Translations under genes and position numbers: made by a program
NCBI RefSeq assembly: GCF_001653235.2
Contig: NC_035795.1
Span: forward strand, 1,426,001 to 1,490,000
From: Pochonia chlamydosporia 170
Lineage: Eukaryota; Ascomycota; Sordariomycetes; Hypocreales; Clavicipitaceae
Reading direction: 5' to 3'
DNA: 64,000 bases
The notes under the pieces: generated by a model
Told to the model about the DNA's origin: nothing
Seen by the model: the letters and a program-made list of their open reading frames with translations, nothing else
Database searches by the model: none
In this document: positions 12,353 to 22,570 of the stretch, in pieces
Layout: the number at the start of each line of letters is the position of its first letter
How positions within the stretch are numbered: position 1 is the stretch's first letter

Positions 12353-15300
12353 AAGAGCTCCGCAGCGGCCAAGTGTTTCGTCAAACATTATCTTCAATCG
12401 ACCCAGCTTTTCCGTTGGATTATTTCCGCATGCTTTATCTTTAATTAGCGACTTTTCGACAATCCCCCTTAATACCCACGTCTGCATTTATATTATCTTT
12501 TTTTTTATCTTGTCATTCTGATCAATGGGAACTAGGCGTTATGGGGTATATTTCAGAAATCATGTTCATCTTGGGTATCATAGACTTGAAGAATCATATG
12601 GTCAGCGGGGTTTCACATGGAAAAATACACCCGAGATACAAGTGTCGGGTTTACTACTCTTTTTCTGCGATGGCAGAATACTTGCAATTGCTCGCATTCT
12701 TCGTTGATGGTTTTTGAATTGAATGGTACGACGGATTCCATTCACCAGCAAGGATGGTGGTTTATGATATCACGTTAGAGGTTGTTTTCCCTTTTCTCTC
12801 ATTATACAGGCAGGAGGTTAGTATACGACCCGAGAGATGGCAACGTCACTCAGGGAATACCTGGCGTTGCACAGAACGGAAATGAATGGGATTTGACATG
12901 GCCTTGGGGCTATTTAGATTATAAGAATTTGGGAATTTAGACGGATGCATTAGTGGTTGGCAACGGTCTGAATGTGCCCCATGCAGGGCTGGAAGCGAGG
13001 AACACTCCTTGGGTAAAGGTTGGCGAGCATTTCTGAAAATATACGAGCATGTTATGGTAGATTTTCCTCAGCCGCCTGTGTGAATGTTTTGGAAATACAA
13101 AACATGGCTGTGTTGTTTCTGAAGTATATTATCAACAAGAGCAAACGGGGCAATATCTGGCCTGGCCAAATACTGACAGATACCAAGGACCTGCCGCCAG
13201 AGCATACCAACACCTTTTCGTGCAATTGGAGCTCAGAGGTAGTGCTTTACCGCCCTCATAATTGTTGTTGAATGCCCACGCCTACCATAACACACGAAAC
13301 CTCGCCGTGGCCATGTCCTCGTTCGACTTGCAGACTAGTGTCATGCTTCGCGCCGTTGTGGCTACGCGGCTCCAGGGCCAATGAAGTTGGCATCGCCAAC
13401 AGATCAAATATGCATTTAAAGCGAACCCAAAGATATTCATCAAACCCAACCGCCGCGCCGAGAAGCGGCCTCCAATAAAACGGGAGGAGGGACATTGAGA
13501 CCCAGCTGACGGCGGAGGCGGCTTCGGCGGCGGTTGACTAGTGGACATGCTATGTCCGTCCCTATGCCCCGGAGCTGGCTTGCTTGCTTCTCCTCCTTCT
13601 TGTTCTTAATGAAAGATCCGCAACAGGTTTGTTACTTCTGTCAAGAAAGCGACATGGTATGGTTACTGAGTACCACGAGAGAGAGCCACCGGCCTGCCTT
13701 GTCAGCAACAATGCAATCTCCACTCCCCACACACACTGTTGCTCATGTCAAGTTAGGTTGACTCTCAGTGCCGGGAGCCGCGGGCGGGGGAACGGTTCAC
13801 AGCCTTGCTGTCCGCAACGACAGCTGCCAGTGAGGCCTGCCAGATAGAGTCGATGTTGGGGAAGGGCAAGACTAGCATCCATTTCCATGTGTTCCGGTGA
13901 GGTCGTGGGAAAACTTCGGGGAGGTCAGTGGACACATCCAACGGGGAGAGGCTTCAATGTTGGAGTCCGACTGGCCCCAGGTTGGCTCTGGCAGATGCCC
14001 TTTGGGGCATGGCTTGGAGGCGCGAGGCCCGGTCTGGACTGGCTTCATGGGGGGAGATTGGACAGGGCATTAGTGATGGAGAATCGGGAACGGAACTGGA
14101 CTGGAGACAGGAAAATTTGACGGGGATCGGACAGTGAGATGAAGAGCGGAAGAACTTGAGTACTTCGTATGGAAAGCGACATTGCAGCACAAAGGCGACG
14201 TTGAATATTTGTCATGTGACCAGGCTGCGGACTGTGAAGAGAAGGTCAACGTACAGATCGCGGGAAGGAGCGAACTGGAGTTGAATTTCTCAACATTTGA
14301 ACGTTGAACCACGACGACGACTGTTCCATCTTATTTAGTACATGTGAAAAGATAAAGGGAAAACCAAGGTGAGAGGCAAGATTTGGAGCTTGTGGAAAAT
14401 TGTGGGTAAGTGTGGGCAAAAGGGGTCCATCTCGAAGACATTCGGCGGCGTCAACAGCGTTCTAGCAGCATTGAATGAACCGGGGGGCTCAAGCTCAAAC
14501 TGTTCAAGTTCAAGTGGCTGGTTCTCAGCCATGAGCCAATGCTGCTCAGGGCTCAGGATTGAAGATTGCCACCCAAACAACCCGACCATGACGACTGGGG
14601 AACTGCCCTGCCCTGCCCTGCCTTGTTCCAACTGCAGCAAAAATGACCGTCGCTTACGACAAAAGATACCCAGTGGATTGACGATTGACCCGCTGCCCCG
14701 TACCTCTCCGATGCGCTGAGCCAGTCGAAGCGTCGAGATGTCGACAAAGGCCAGGCTGGTGATGAGGCCCTTCTCCCAACACAGCAGGGAACTGCGTGGC
14801 AGCCGCAGCCGCACAGCGCTAAGCCCAAGGTTGATGGAACCCAAGCGCATGGAATGACTGTCGAAGGGCACAGTCGAAGGGCACTTTACTGTTCAGGACT
14901 TGACAGTTTGGAGATGGTCCAGGTGCATGCAGCATGGTCGATACAAAATGGCCACCAGGTTGCTTCCACGGCCCCGTAATCCCCGGCCGTTTCTCGTTTG
15001 CTCACCGGAGCTTGCTTCGATGTAGTTAATCCTTTGTTCATCGCAGGTGACTACCTCTGGTATTATACTTTTCAACTCTTACATACTTTGCAGCATTTGA
15101 CCGTTGCTCGAATCGTTGCGCGCTCTTATGCCTTGCACTTCAACGAGCGCACTCACCTTCTCACGTTCTTGCTCGGTTTATCGCCTACTATTTCCATCTC
15201 CTTGAAAGCCAAAGCCGCAGCGAACCATCTCTTCGAGTTTTAGACAAACGAGAAAAACACGTTCAAGAGACCAGCTGTTTACCTAACCGTCTTGTTTTAC

Positions 15301-16077
15301 CTTTTTTATCGACAAAGGCGCAAAATACGCAGCTTCCCGCTGCTCTCAACCAATCCTGCAGCGCGAGTCAAGGCTTCTCTGAGTCTGATCTTACTCGTCA
15401 ATCGCTCCACCCAAGAAGTCAAGCCATTTCTTGTGAAGCAAGATCACTAGCTGCGAGTGCTCTTGTGCCTTCTTTCTCGTCCCCGCGTAACTAGCTTGCT
15501 GCTTTGCTTCTCCAACTCGTTGGTCCTCTGCCCTGCAAGCCCAGGCAAATGGACCGTGGCGCCGGATCCCGACTGCAATTCCCACACCGAACCTAAACCT
15601 GGAGGAAGCATTCTTTCTGCAGCTTCAAGTTTTGAGTACCCTGGAATATTCTACATATTTTAGTATTTTGCTGCGTTTTTTCGGCGGGCAAAGAACATAC
15701 TGTCAGGTAAGCGGCCGCTTTTACTCTTTTCGCTCGCGCCACGGCCGTTTCATTTTTTTTTACGTCGATGAAACGGTCAAATACGACCTGACGACCAGAT
15801 GCAAGTGTTCCATCGCAACTGCCGCATTTGTAGTCTGCCTTTGCGCACCCCGCCGCACTCGGCCTCGGTCTCGACGCCCTTTTGCTTTGCTTTGCTTCAA
15901 CTACAACCCCAGATTTCCCGAGCTCAAGCTAACCTGCCACGTTTTTGTGTCGAAACATATAGATCTTGCTAGAGATTAAACAATCGGCCTTCAACCTCCG
16001 AGCTCGCTAGTTTCCAGGCTCTTTATACTGCCTCTCTGCCAGCAACGGCAGTACACATCCCAGAGGACCTTGCAGCC
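12353..16077. other. Intergenic region with probable regulator leader
   Basis: No gene is supported in these 3.7 kb. The first part is the 3' flank of the MFS gene and is AT-rich. From about 15.0 kb the + strand becomes pyrimidine-rich up to the ATG of the Zn2Cys6 regulator, which is typical of a long fungal 5' leader. Possible 5'-leader splice signals are CAG|GTAAGC at 15707 and ATATAG ending at 15962, with a GCTAAC branch-like sequence near 15929. An unassigned frame at 13282-13548 on the minus strand starts with a proline-rich segment but has no recognisable domain. Confidence 0.5.
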
Positions 16078-19000
16078 ATGCCAGCTCATGGTCCTCCATC
16101 TCCCGGTCACCAACAAGGGACGAAACGGCAACGACAGTCTTCTTACGACGCCGGATCAGATCGCAACAGCCATCCAAGCCCGAGCGAGCAACTTGCTGGT
16201 GATGCGACACAGTCTGCTGGCGGTAACAGTGCCGCCGGTAAGGCTGGTCAGAGCAGCAACTTTCGCAATGTGAGCGCTTGCAACCGGTGCCGTTTGCGCA
16301 AGAATCGATGCGACCAGAAGCTGCCCAGCTGCGCCAGCTGTGCTAAGGCTGGTGTCGCTTGTGTTGGTTACGACCCCATTACCAAGAAGGAGATTCCGAG
16401 AAGGTGAGCTGCTGTTTTACTTGGAGCTTCGTCCCAGGGCCTTCATCTTCATGCCACATTCCCAACCCTCATGATACTGACTTTTTCATTGTGCAGCTAT
16501 GTTTTTTACTTGGAAACTCGAGTAGAGCAGCTCGAGAAGCTGCTCGCCGCAAACAACATCTCTTTTCCACCAGCCGAGAACCTCGAGCTGTGTTCTCGCC
16601 CTTCGGCTGATGCCGCGAGCACCTTATCTGCGACGGATAGTGCCTATTCTCAATCGGAGGCCGGTGATCGCGCAAACCCCAGGCACCATCAGGCATTGGA
16701 AGCACTCAAGGCAAAGAAGGCTCCTCCTCAAAGTCCAGCATTAGCGAATATTATTAGCCCGCCAAAGGCGAGATCTCTCGCCTCCGCATCCGGAGTTTCC
16801 TTTGCCCGAGTGGTCTTTGCAGCAGTGCAATATTCTGTATCCGAGCAGACAGGCGGCATGGATCGTAATTCGGGTGGCAAGCAAGGCGTCAGCGGTGCTT
16901 CTGCCTCCATGAGAGACTCGTTCTTTGGCCTTCACACTCGACCTACCATCCAACCTGCACCATTCCCTGAGAAGGAGGAGGGCATGCGGCTCGCAACATT
17001 GTACTTTGAGCACGCCAATCCTCAGATTCCGGTTCTTCATCGCGTCGAGTTCATGCAGACGTTCGAAAAGGCTTACAAGACTGAATGCAAGGGTCTGACT
17101 GCTCGCGAAATGTACATGATCTACATGGTTTTTGCCATTGGTTCTGGTGTTATTCTGGGCGAACCGGTTAAGACATCTGCCTCGGATAATCCCAAAATGT
17201 CACTAGGTCAGGCCAAGGGTGCCTGTCAGCCAGAAGAGTATCATGCCAGCGCCATTGTACACCTGGAGGAATGTTTGAGCACGAGCGGTGGCTACTTGGA
17301 GGTACTCCAGGCCGTATTGTTGCTTGCAAACTTTGCACTATTGCGGCCGGTACCACCTGGACTATGGTACGCATGACACCCCGGTAGTTTGTTTCGCTTT
17401 GGAGGCTGTTTTTGCTAACTTTTGGGTGTCAGGTATATTACTGGCGTTGCTGTACGACTAGCTGTGGATCTTGGGCTTCACCACGAGGATGGAGGAGATG
17501 TCGAGGCAATCCCTCCCGAACCCACTGCCGATCCTGATGCCGCTCAGGCAGCTGAGATTCGCGAGGGAAGTGCCCAAGATCGTGGTCGACGACTTTGGAT
17601 TCGCGACCTGCGGCGACGGCTTTGGTGGTGCACATACACTTTTGATCGACTGGTGAGCACTTGCGTGGGTCGACCGTTTGGTGTCAGTGACGAAATCATC
17701 ACAACTGAGCTACCTTCGCTCCTCGACGACGAATACATTACTCGAAATGGATTCCAAGAACCTCCAGATGGCGATGACCACCCCAGCTACAAGCATGTAG
17801 CACACCACTACTTTAGGTTACGACTGCTTCAATCCGAGATTTTGCAAGTCCTCCAGTACAACCAGGCACAAATGGCACGAGCATCCGGTGGCCATCAGGC
17901 CAAACTGTACCCCGAAATGCGATCTCACCTACCTTCACCCTTCCTTGTTCAATTCGATTCATTCCGATCATGGCGCATGGACATTGACAGACGACTGTAT
18001 CAATGGAAGACATCGGCACCAACAAGGGAAGAAACTGGTGTCGCCTTCTCGACCGAATTTCTCGAGCTCAACTACTGGCAGGCCATTATTCTGCTGTACA
18101 GACAAAGCTTGAGCGTGCCGGCCATGTTTGAGGGGGAGTACAACACGTCTGATGAAGTCAATAGTCCAACAGCATTCACGGCAGAGTTGCGGGAGGATGA
18201 GGACCGAATTTACCTCAAGGTGGCCGAGGCAGGTCAAAAGATTTTACGAATTTATCGACAGCTTCACCTTAGTGGGCTGGTCAGCTATACTTACCTGTCA
18301 ACTCATCATCTATTCATGGCCGGAATTTCGTACCTTTATGCTATTTGGCACTCGCCCTTGGTGAGAAGCCGCTTGGTAAGTGCAACATCTGGGGGACCGT
18401 ATCTGTACCTTGTGCCTCCCACCCCCGTGGCCCCCCCTTGGTAACATAGTCTTGGAACCTACCTTGCTAACATGGAAGTAGACCATGGACGAAGTTGACT
18501 TTACCGTTTTGGCCGCTAAATCAGTCTTTTCCGACATGATTGATAAATGCCCGCCTGCCGAGACTTGTCGCGATGCCTTTGATCGAACAGCCAAGGCAAC
18601 GATCAAGATGGCCAGCTCTAGTGGTGGATTCGGTATTCAACCCCAGCAGCAGAGACGACAGCGACGAGAGACAATGACATGGACGACTGCGCCGGATGGC
18701 TCATCGATGAAGCCTCCGACCCGTGCCCACCGGCATCACCAATCAGAGGCAGCACCCTTCCAGTTCGACTTATCACTGTCAGACAGCTTATCATCACCCA
18801 GCTTGTCAGCCACTGGAGAAATGGCTGCGCAGCATACACCACCGCTGGCCAAGCCAAAGGCGTATGACACGGATACGTTTATGAGTGGGCAAAGTGCCGG
18901 CCGTAGCGGCCCTAGCCCCAGCGACGCAATGAGCCAGGATGACGGATCCTCGATTGACCCGTCTCTGGTGCCGTCACCCCCGATGACTCGTCGCAACGCG

Positions 19001-19324
19001 CCTCACGGAGCACCGGCCGGCTCCTTCATGGGTCAGCAATTCGGGCTTCAAGGATCAATGGACTACCCGGACGCGCAGACAATGGAGTTTCTGCACAACC
19101 TAGGGGCGACTCCGAATGGCGATATAAACGGCGTGGATCAGGCCCATATTGATTTGGGATTCGGAATGAACTGGGAAGGTATGCACAACGAATACGGAGA
19201 GGGCCAGCAAATCAATCCATTTGATACCTTCTTTTTCGGTGGTCAACAGGGCGGCGGAGGCGGCAACAACAGCAGCAACAATAATAACAACAGTAACGGA
19301 AATGGTAACAGCAACACCAATTAA
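16078..19324 (+). CDS. Zn2Cys6 transcription factor, Ppr1-like, 993 aa
   Basis: This is a nuclear DNA-binding regulator. Exons are 16078-16403, 16497-17366, 17433-18375 and 18482-19324. The binuclear zinc cluster has cysteines at residues 68, 71, 78, 85, 88 and 95 with spacing C-x2-C-x6-C-x6-C-x2-C-x6-C. It is followed by YDPITKKEIPRSYVFYLE, rebuilt across intron 1, and a short coiled coil (VEQLEKLL). The linker resembles yeast Ppr1, where the same layout sets spacing between dimer half-sites. The fungal-specific middle homology region spans roughly residues 270-600 and includes RPVPPGLWYITGVAVRLAVD, rebuilt across intron 2. The C-terminal 250 residues are Ser/Gln/Asn/Gly-rich and low in complexity, ending in an Asn/Gly/Ser tract, as in activation domains. 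Ppr1 controls pyrimidine synthesis genes in yeast; I do not claim the same target here. No metabolic cluster flanks it. Confidence 0.92.
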
Positions 19325-20195
19325 TGTCATGTATTGTCGGAAAGGAAAGGAAAAATGGAAGCTTGAATCATGGAATGGACATTGAGAATGGGAACTGAAG
19401 GGATATAGGGTCAATTACTCTGTATGTGATGGGTGATTCGGCGCAAGTATTTGCAGGGCTTGTCTGCGCGCAGGATGAGCCTCTATTTTATATACCCCCT
19501 GCGAAACCAGATGAATTGGATGTGTATTGAGCAGAGTTTTCGGGTGGAGATGAGCGGTAAGAGGGTGGCGGTGTTGCATTTCGTCGGGAGTTGTGAAAGG
19601 TTCGGTTTGCTTTGTTGTGATTTGGGTGGTTGAGAAAAACGGAGTTTATTAGTGATGTACTTTTATATGGAATGAGATATGAGATGAAGCATGTATTTCG
19701 ATGAGCTGAGGACCTTGATTGAAACGTGCTGTTGGACCAGATGGCCGTGATGGACGTGAATATGGCGACATGGAGGAGTCTTGATTTCCATGATGTGCTC
19801 AAGTCGTGATGCTTCACCATGGCACGGCACCACCCATCCATGGCTCTCATGCTTCATGCAGGCAGCTGCAAACGCAAAGCCAAAAATAAGACGAAACTGC
19901 CGGGGCAGGGCATCAATCGATCGCATCGCACCAGCACCGGCACCGGCACCGGCACCAGCAAAACAAGCCGCAGCCTCATGCGACCCCGCGCGCCAATAAT
20001 AACAGCCAACTGTGTAGTAGAACAAAGCGCATGCGCCAATGACACCAGCACATGTAAATAGCGAACGACTACCAGATATTTTACCTTTTGTGCAAGAACA
20101 ATCTCTGTTTCATTCTTCCCATCTTGCTCCAGCGATGCGTGTAAAGCGAATCATCTCGACGCCACACTTGCAACTTTACAAGCCATATACAAGCA
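19325..20195. other. Intergenic, with a GGCACC microsatellite
   Basis: This is the 3' flank of the Zn2Cys6 gene and the upstream region of the small membrane-protein gene. At about 19928-19959 there is a short hexanucleotide array of GCACCG/GCACCA units. Frames crossing it are explained by the repeat and have no recognisable product. Confidence 0.6.
19928..19959. repeat. Short (GGCACC)n microsatellite
   Basis: About five units of a CACCGG/CACCAG hexamer in a row. It lies between two genes and is not part of a supported CDS. Such tracts are length-variable in fungal populations. Confidence 0.7.
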
Positions 20196-20666
20196 ATGCC
20201 AGCGATACAAGCGATGCCCGTGATACATCCCTCGGTAGTCGTGGCGCGACAGACCACCCCGACGCCCACATTCGTCGTCATCCCATCGACGTACAATAAC
20301 TTGGATGACTCGCCGTCGCCGGGGGTAGTCGTTGCGATTGTGCTGGGGTCCGTGGCGGGGATGCTGCTGCTTTTGTTTATGCTGTATTCTGCGCTGGGGG
20401 TCGGGCCGGTGGTGTTGGAGGCGACGACGACGAGGACGAGGGAGATTGCGTCGAGTAGTGTGTTGAGCTTGAGGAGTAGGAGGCATAGTCGGAGGCATAG
20501 GAGGCCGAGGGTGGAGGTGGAGAGGGAGAGGGTGGTGGAGGTGAGGGAGGCGCCGGTTGTGGTGACGCCTAGGGTTGTGGGTGAGGATGAGGTTGTTGTG
20601 GTGGAGGAGCATGGGAGGAGTAGGAGGCATAGTGGGAGGAGGAGTCGTGATGGGCGGTATCATTGA
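20196..20666 (+). CDS. Small single-span membrane protein, Arg-rich tail, 156 aa
   Basis: I do not recognise a named family. The protein is a single exon. A Thr/Pro-rich N-terminal segment (about residues 15-40) precedes one strong hydrophobic helix at about 43-68 (VVVAIVLGSVAGMLLLLFML). The rest is a basic tail dense in Arg/Ser, with short Glu/Arg/Val stretches. There is no cleavable signal peptide, so it is probably a type III-like single-pass protein with a cytoplasmic Arg-rich domain. This architecture is common among small hypothetical proteins of filamentous ascomycetes. An ATG further upstream at about 20134 is out of frame. The coding region is G-rich, with GAGG and GTGG runs, and the antisense frame is open over the same span. 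The call rests on the coherent TM-plus-basic-tail layout. Confidence 0.6.
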   Translation: MPAIQAMPVIHPSVVVARQTTPTPTFVVIPSTYNNLDDSPSPGVVVAIVLGSVAGMLLLLFMLYSALGVGPVVLEATTTRTREIASSSVLSLRSRRHSRRHRRPRVEVERERVVEVREAPVVVTPRVVGEDEVVVVEEHGRSRRHSGRRSRDGRYH

Positions 20667-21014
20667 TGGTGGTGGTGGAATTTGATGGTGATGGTGTTGT
20701 GTATTGTGATGGTGATGATGGGAGTGGTGATGGTGGTTGGTGTTGTGGTGATGGTTGCTTGGTGTTGATGGAATCTGGCTTATGGTTATATGGCGATAAG
20801 ATATGTTGGGTCATACTCGTTGGTACGGCGTCCATAAACTATATCGTGATAATGAATTACCAACATTGAAACCTTCATGTACACTTACACCCAGCATCCA
20901 TGTCAATGTCCTCGTATCAACCAGTTGATAATCCACTCAACTCCACATGCACAAATCCACTTCAATGTTGGGCCCCTTGATAAGCCACTTCAGCACCAAA
21001 ATTCTTCATCCCAT
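20667..21014. other. Intergenic, G/T-rich then AT-rich
   Basis: Just after the small membrane-protein gene the + strand is a low-complexity GGTGATGGT-type tract (about 20660-20760). The remainder up to the tRNA shows no gene or recognisable element. Confidence 0.5.
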
Positions 21015-21111
21015 GCGGCCATAGATTAGCTGGGAGATCGTCAGACTGAAGTTAACTTCAATCCTACGGATGCCTATCTGAAGGTCGTGTGTTCGAGTCA
21101 CACTGGCCGCA
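21015..21111 (+). tRNA. tRNA-Phe(GAA) with 24-nt intron
   Basis: A full cloverleaf can be drawn. The acceptor stem is GCGGCCA 21015-21021 with TGGCCGC 21104-21110 (seven Watson-Crick pairs), and the discriminator is A 21111. The D arm is GATT/GATC with loop AGCTGGGA. The anticodon stem is TCAGA 21041-21045 with TCTGA 21077-21081. Anticodon GAA lies at 21048-21050. The T arm is GTGTG, TTCGAGT, CACAC. An intron at 21052-21075 sits one base 3' of the anticodon, the canonical position for eukaryotic tRNA introns. A run of eight T begins at 21112, a Pol III terminator. Fungal tRNA-Phe genes commonly carry introns here. Confidence 0.95.
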
Positions 21112-21119
21112 TTTTTTTT
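21112..21119 (+). terminator. Pol III poly-T terminator of tRNA-Phe
   Basis: Eight T residues directly follow the discriminator base of the tRNA, as expected for RNA polymerase III termination. Confidence 0.85.
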
Positions 21120-21228
21120 GTCGTAGGCACAACTTTGCCGAGATATCACACTGATATCACACGACATCTTTTTTTTTTCCCTGTTTTTCTTTTCACATAC
21201 AATAATATACTTGAATATTTACTGATTG

Positions 21229-21385
21229 TTCACATAAAACTCGTAAAACATACTCTCATTATCCAAATAAAACTCGTAAAATATACGCTCATTATTATTA
21301 TTCACATAAACACCCATAAAACATACGCTCAGTATTCACATAAACACTTATAAAACGTACGCTCATTATTCACATCATCACACAA
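21229..21385. repeat. Degenerate 34-bp tandem repeat
   Basis: Units begin at about 21229, 21262, 21301, 21335 and 21369, a period of 33-34 bp except for a few extra bases (an added ATT) before the third. The core reads TTCACATAAACACC followed by CATAAAACATACGCTCA. Units 3 and 4 are the most alike; the fifth is partial. The array is AT-rich. It lies between the tRNA and the stop codon of the cysteine-rich gene, so part of it could be in that gene's 3' UTR. Confidence 0.8.
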
Positions 21386-21408
21386 ACATGCACTTATTAG
21401 TAGGCACA

Positions 21409-22570
21409 TCACAACACCACCGCCAACAACCCCGTACTCAAACCCAACGCAACAAACATCGTCCCCAACACATCTCCCCCCGACCACATCCTCGCCGCAC
21501 CACTCCCCCCCTCCGGCCTCCTCGTCCCAGACGCACTCGTCGTGGGCGCAGAATCACCCCCGTTTCCACCATTCCCAGTGTTCTCACTCCCGCCAGGCCC
21601 ATCCGTAACGGTAGGTCCCCCATCCCCCACGGTCTTCGTACTCCCCGTCAAAGAGGCGAGGCTCGTCGCAGCAGCAGGCGTCGAGAATGTAAGCGTACTG
21701 GACACCGAGTCGAAGTACCTGGACGCAGCGGCCGCCGCCGTAGTACTCACGCTCAAGACGCTCGTGGTAGACGTGCGCGAGGACGTCACCACCGACGCCT
21801 CAATCACGGCCGAGTACGTCCAGTAGTAGTAGTAGTAGTACCAGGTGATGGTCCAGTAGTAGTACCGCGTGCGGGTGGTGGTGTATGTGCGCGTGGTGGT
21901 GCTGCTGGAGGCGTAGGTCGTGACGCCGTTCTCGACGTGCGCCGTGCATCGCGAGTTGGTGCAGCAAACGGGGAGGTTGCCCTTACTGGGGAGGATGTAG
22001 CAGTGGTTTCCGGCCTCGCAGAATCGTCCGCCGTTGCAGCACTCCGCGCCGGATGGGATGCAGCGGTCGCTGCCGCAGCATTGCTGGGTGGTTTTGCATG
22101 GGCCTTGGGGGCAGCAACGGGAGTCGGAGGGGAGGCAGTAGCCGTAGCTGCAGCAGCGGGTTGATGTGGGACAGCAGCGGCCAAAGGCTAGATGAGAAGC
22201 GTGAGATTCATGTTCAGAGTGTGAAGGAATCGAGGTCAACGGGAAGGGTGAAAGGTGAAAGGGGTTGGTGGTTGGTGGTTGTCATACCTGAGCAGTACCA
22301 GTAGCCTGCATCGCAGGACTGCCTCTTGTCCTTGTTCAGCACGTCGAGGACGCCATTCGCAGACAATGCTGCTCGACCGAACACGGCGTCAGAGGTGTCA
22401 CGTTGCTCCAGAGGATTCTTCAGTTCTCCCAGCTTGGATGGCCAGCCGTTGCGGTCAATCACCATCTCTACGACCTCAAACTCATCGAGCTGTCCCTCGA
22501 CACTGCGGTCATAGTTGAGATGGATTTCAGCTGCTGCCAGCGAGGCAAACAGGAGGCTGTTGAGACGCAT
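21409..22570 (-). CDS. Secreted GPI-anchored cysteine-rich protein, 353 aa
   Basis: This is probably a cell-wall or plasma-membrane-anchored surface protein. Exons are 22288-22570 and 21409-22187, with a 100-nt intron whose removal joins a cysteine segment ending at YWYCS to AFGRCC. The ATG at 22570 gives a short signal peptide (MRLNSLLFASLAAA). After an N-terminal domain of about 90 residues comes a block of paired cysteines: CC-x5-CC-x3-C-x6-CC, then CC and C repeats, about 22 cysteines in under 90 residues. The spacing loosely recalls granulin-like or chitin-binding folds, but I cannot assign a family. A Tyr-rich segment follows, with runs of six and three Tyr, then a long Ser/Thr region typical of O-glycosylated stalks. 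The C-terminal hydrophobic tail (about 20 residues ending LLAVVL) fits a GPI signal. It converges with the upstream small membrane-protein gene across the tRNA. Confidence 0.82.

Noticed and set aside
13282..13548. 88-codon minus-strand frame starting with a proline-rich segment
   Set aside because: The start looks protein-like but nothing follows that matches a family, and no intron extends it convincingly. Kept only as a possibility.
14335..14871. 178-codon minus-strand frame
   Set aside because: No domain, overlapping antisense frame, lies in the upstream region of the Zn2Cys6 gene.
20151..20663. 170-codon minus-strand frame over the small TM protein
   Set aside because: Pro/His/Arg-rich product mirroring the G-rich sense repeats; the sense frame has a clear TM helix.
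21388..22164. 258-codon plus-strand frame antisense to the cysteine-rich gene
   Set aside because: Composition is Arg/Gly/Val low complexity caused by the repetitive sense codons; no recognisable domain.
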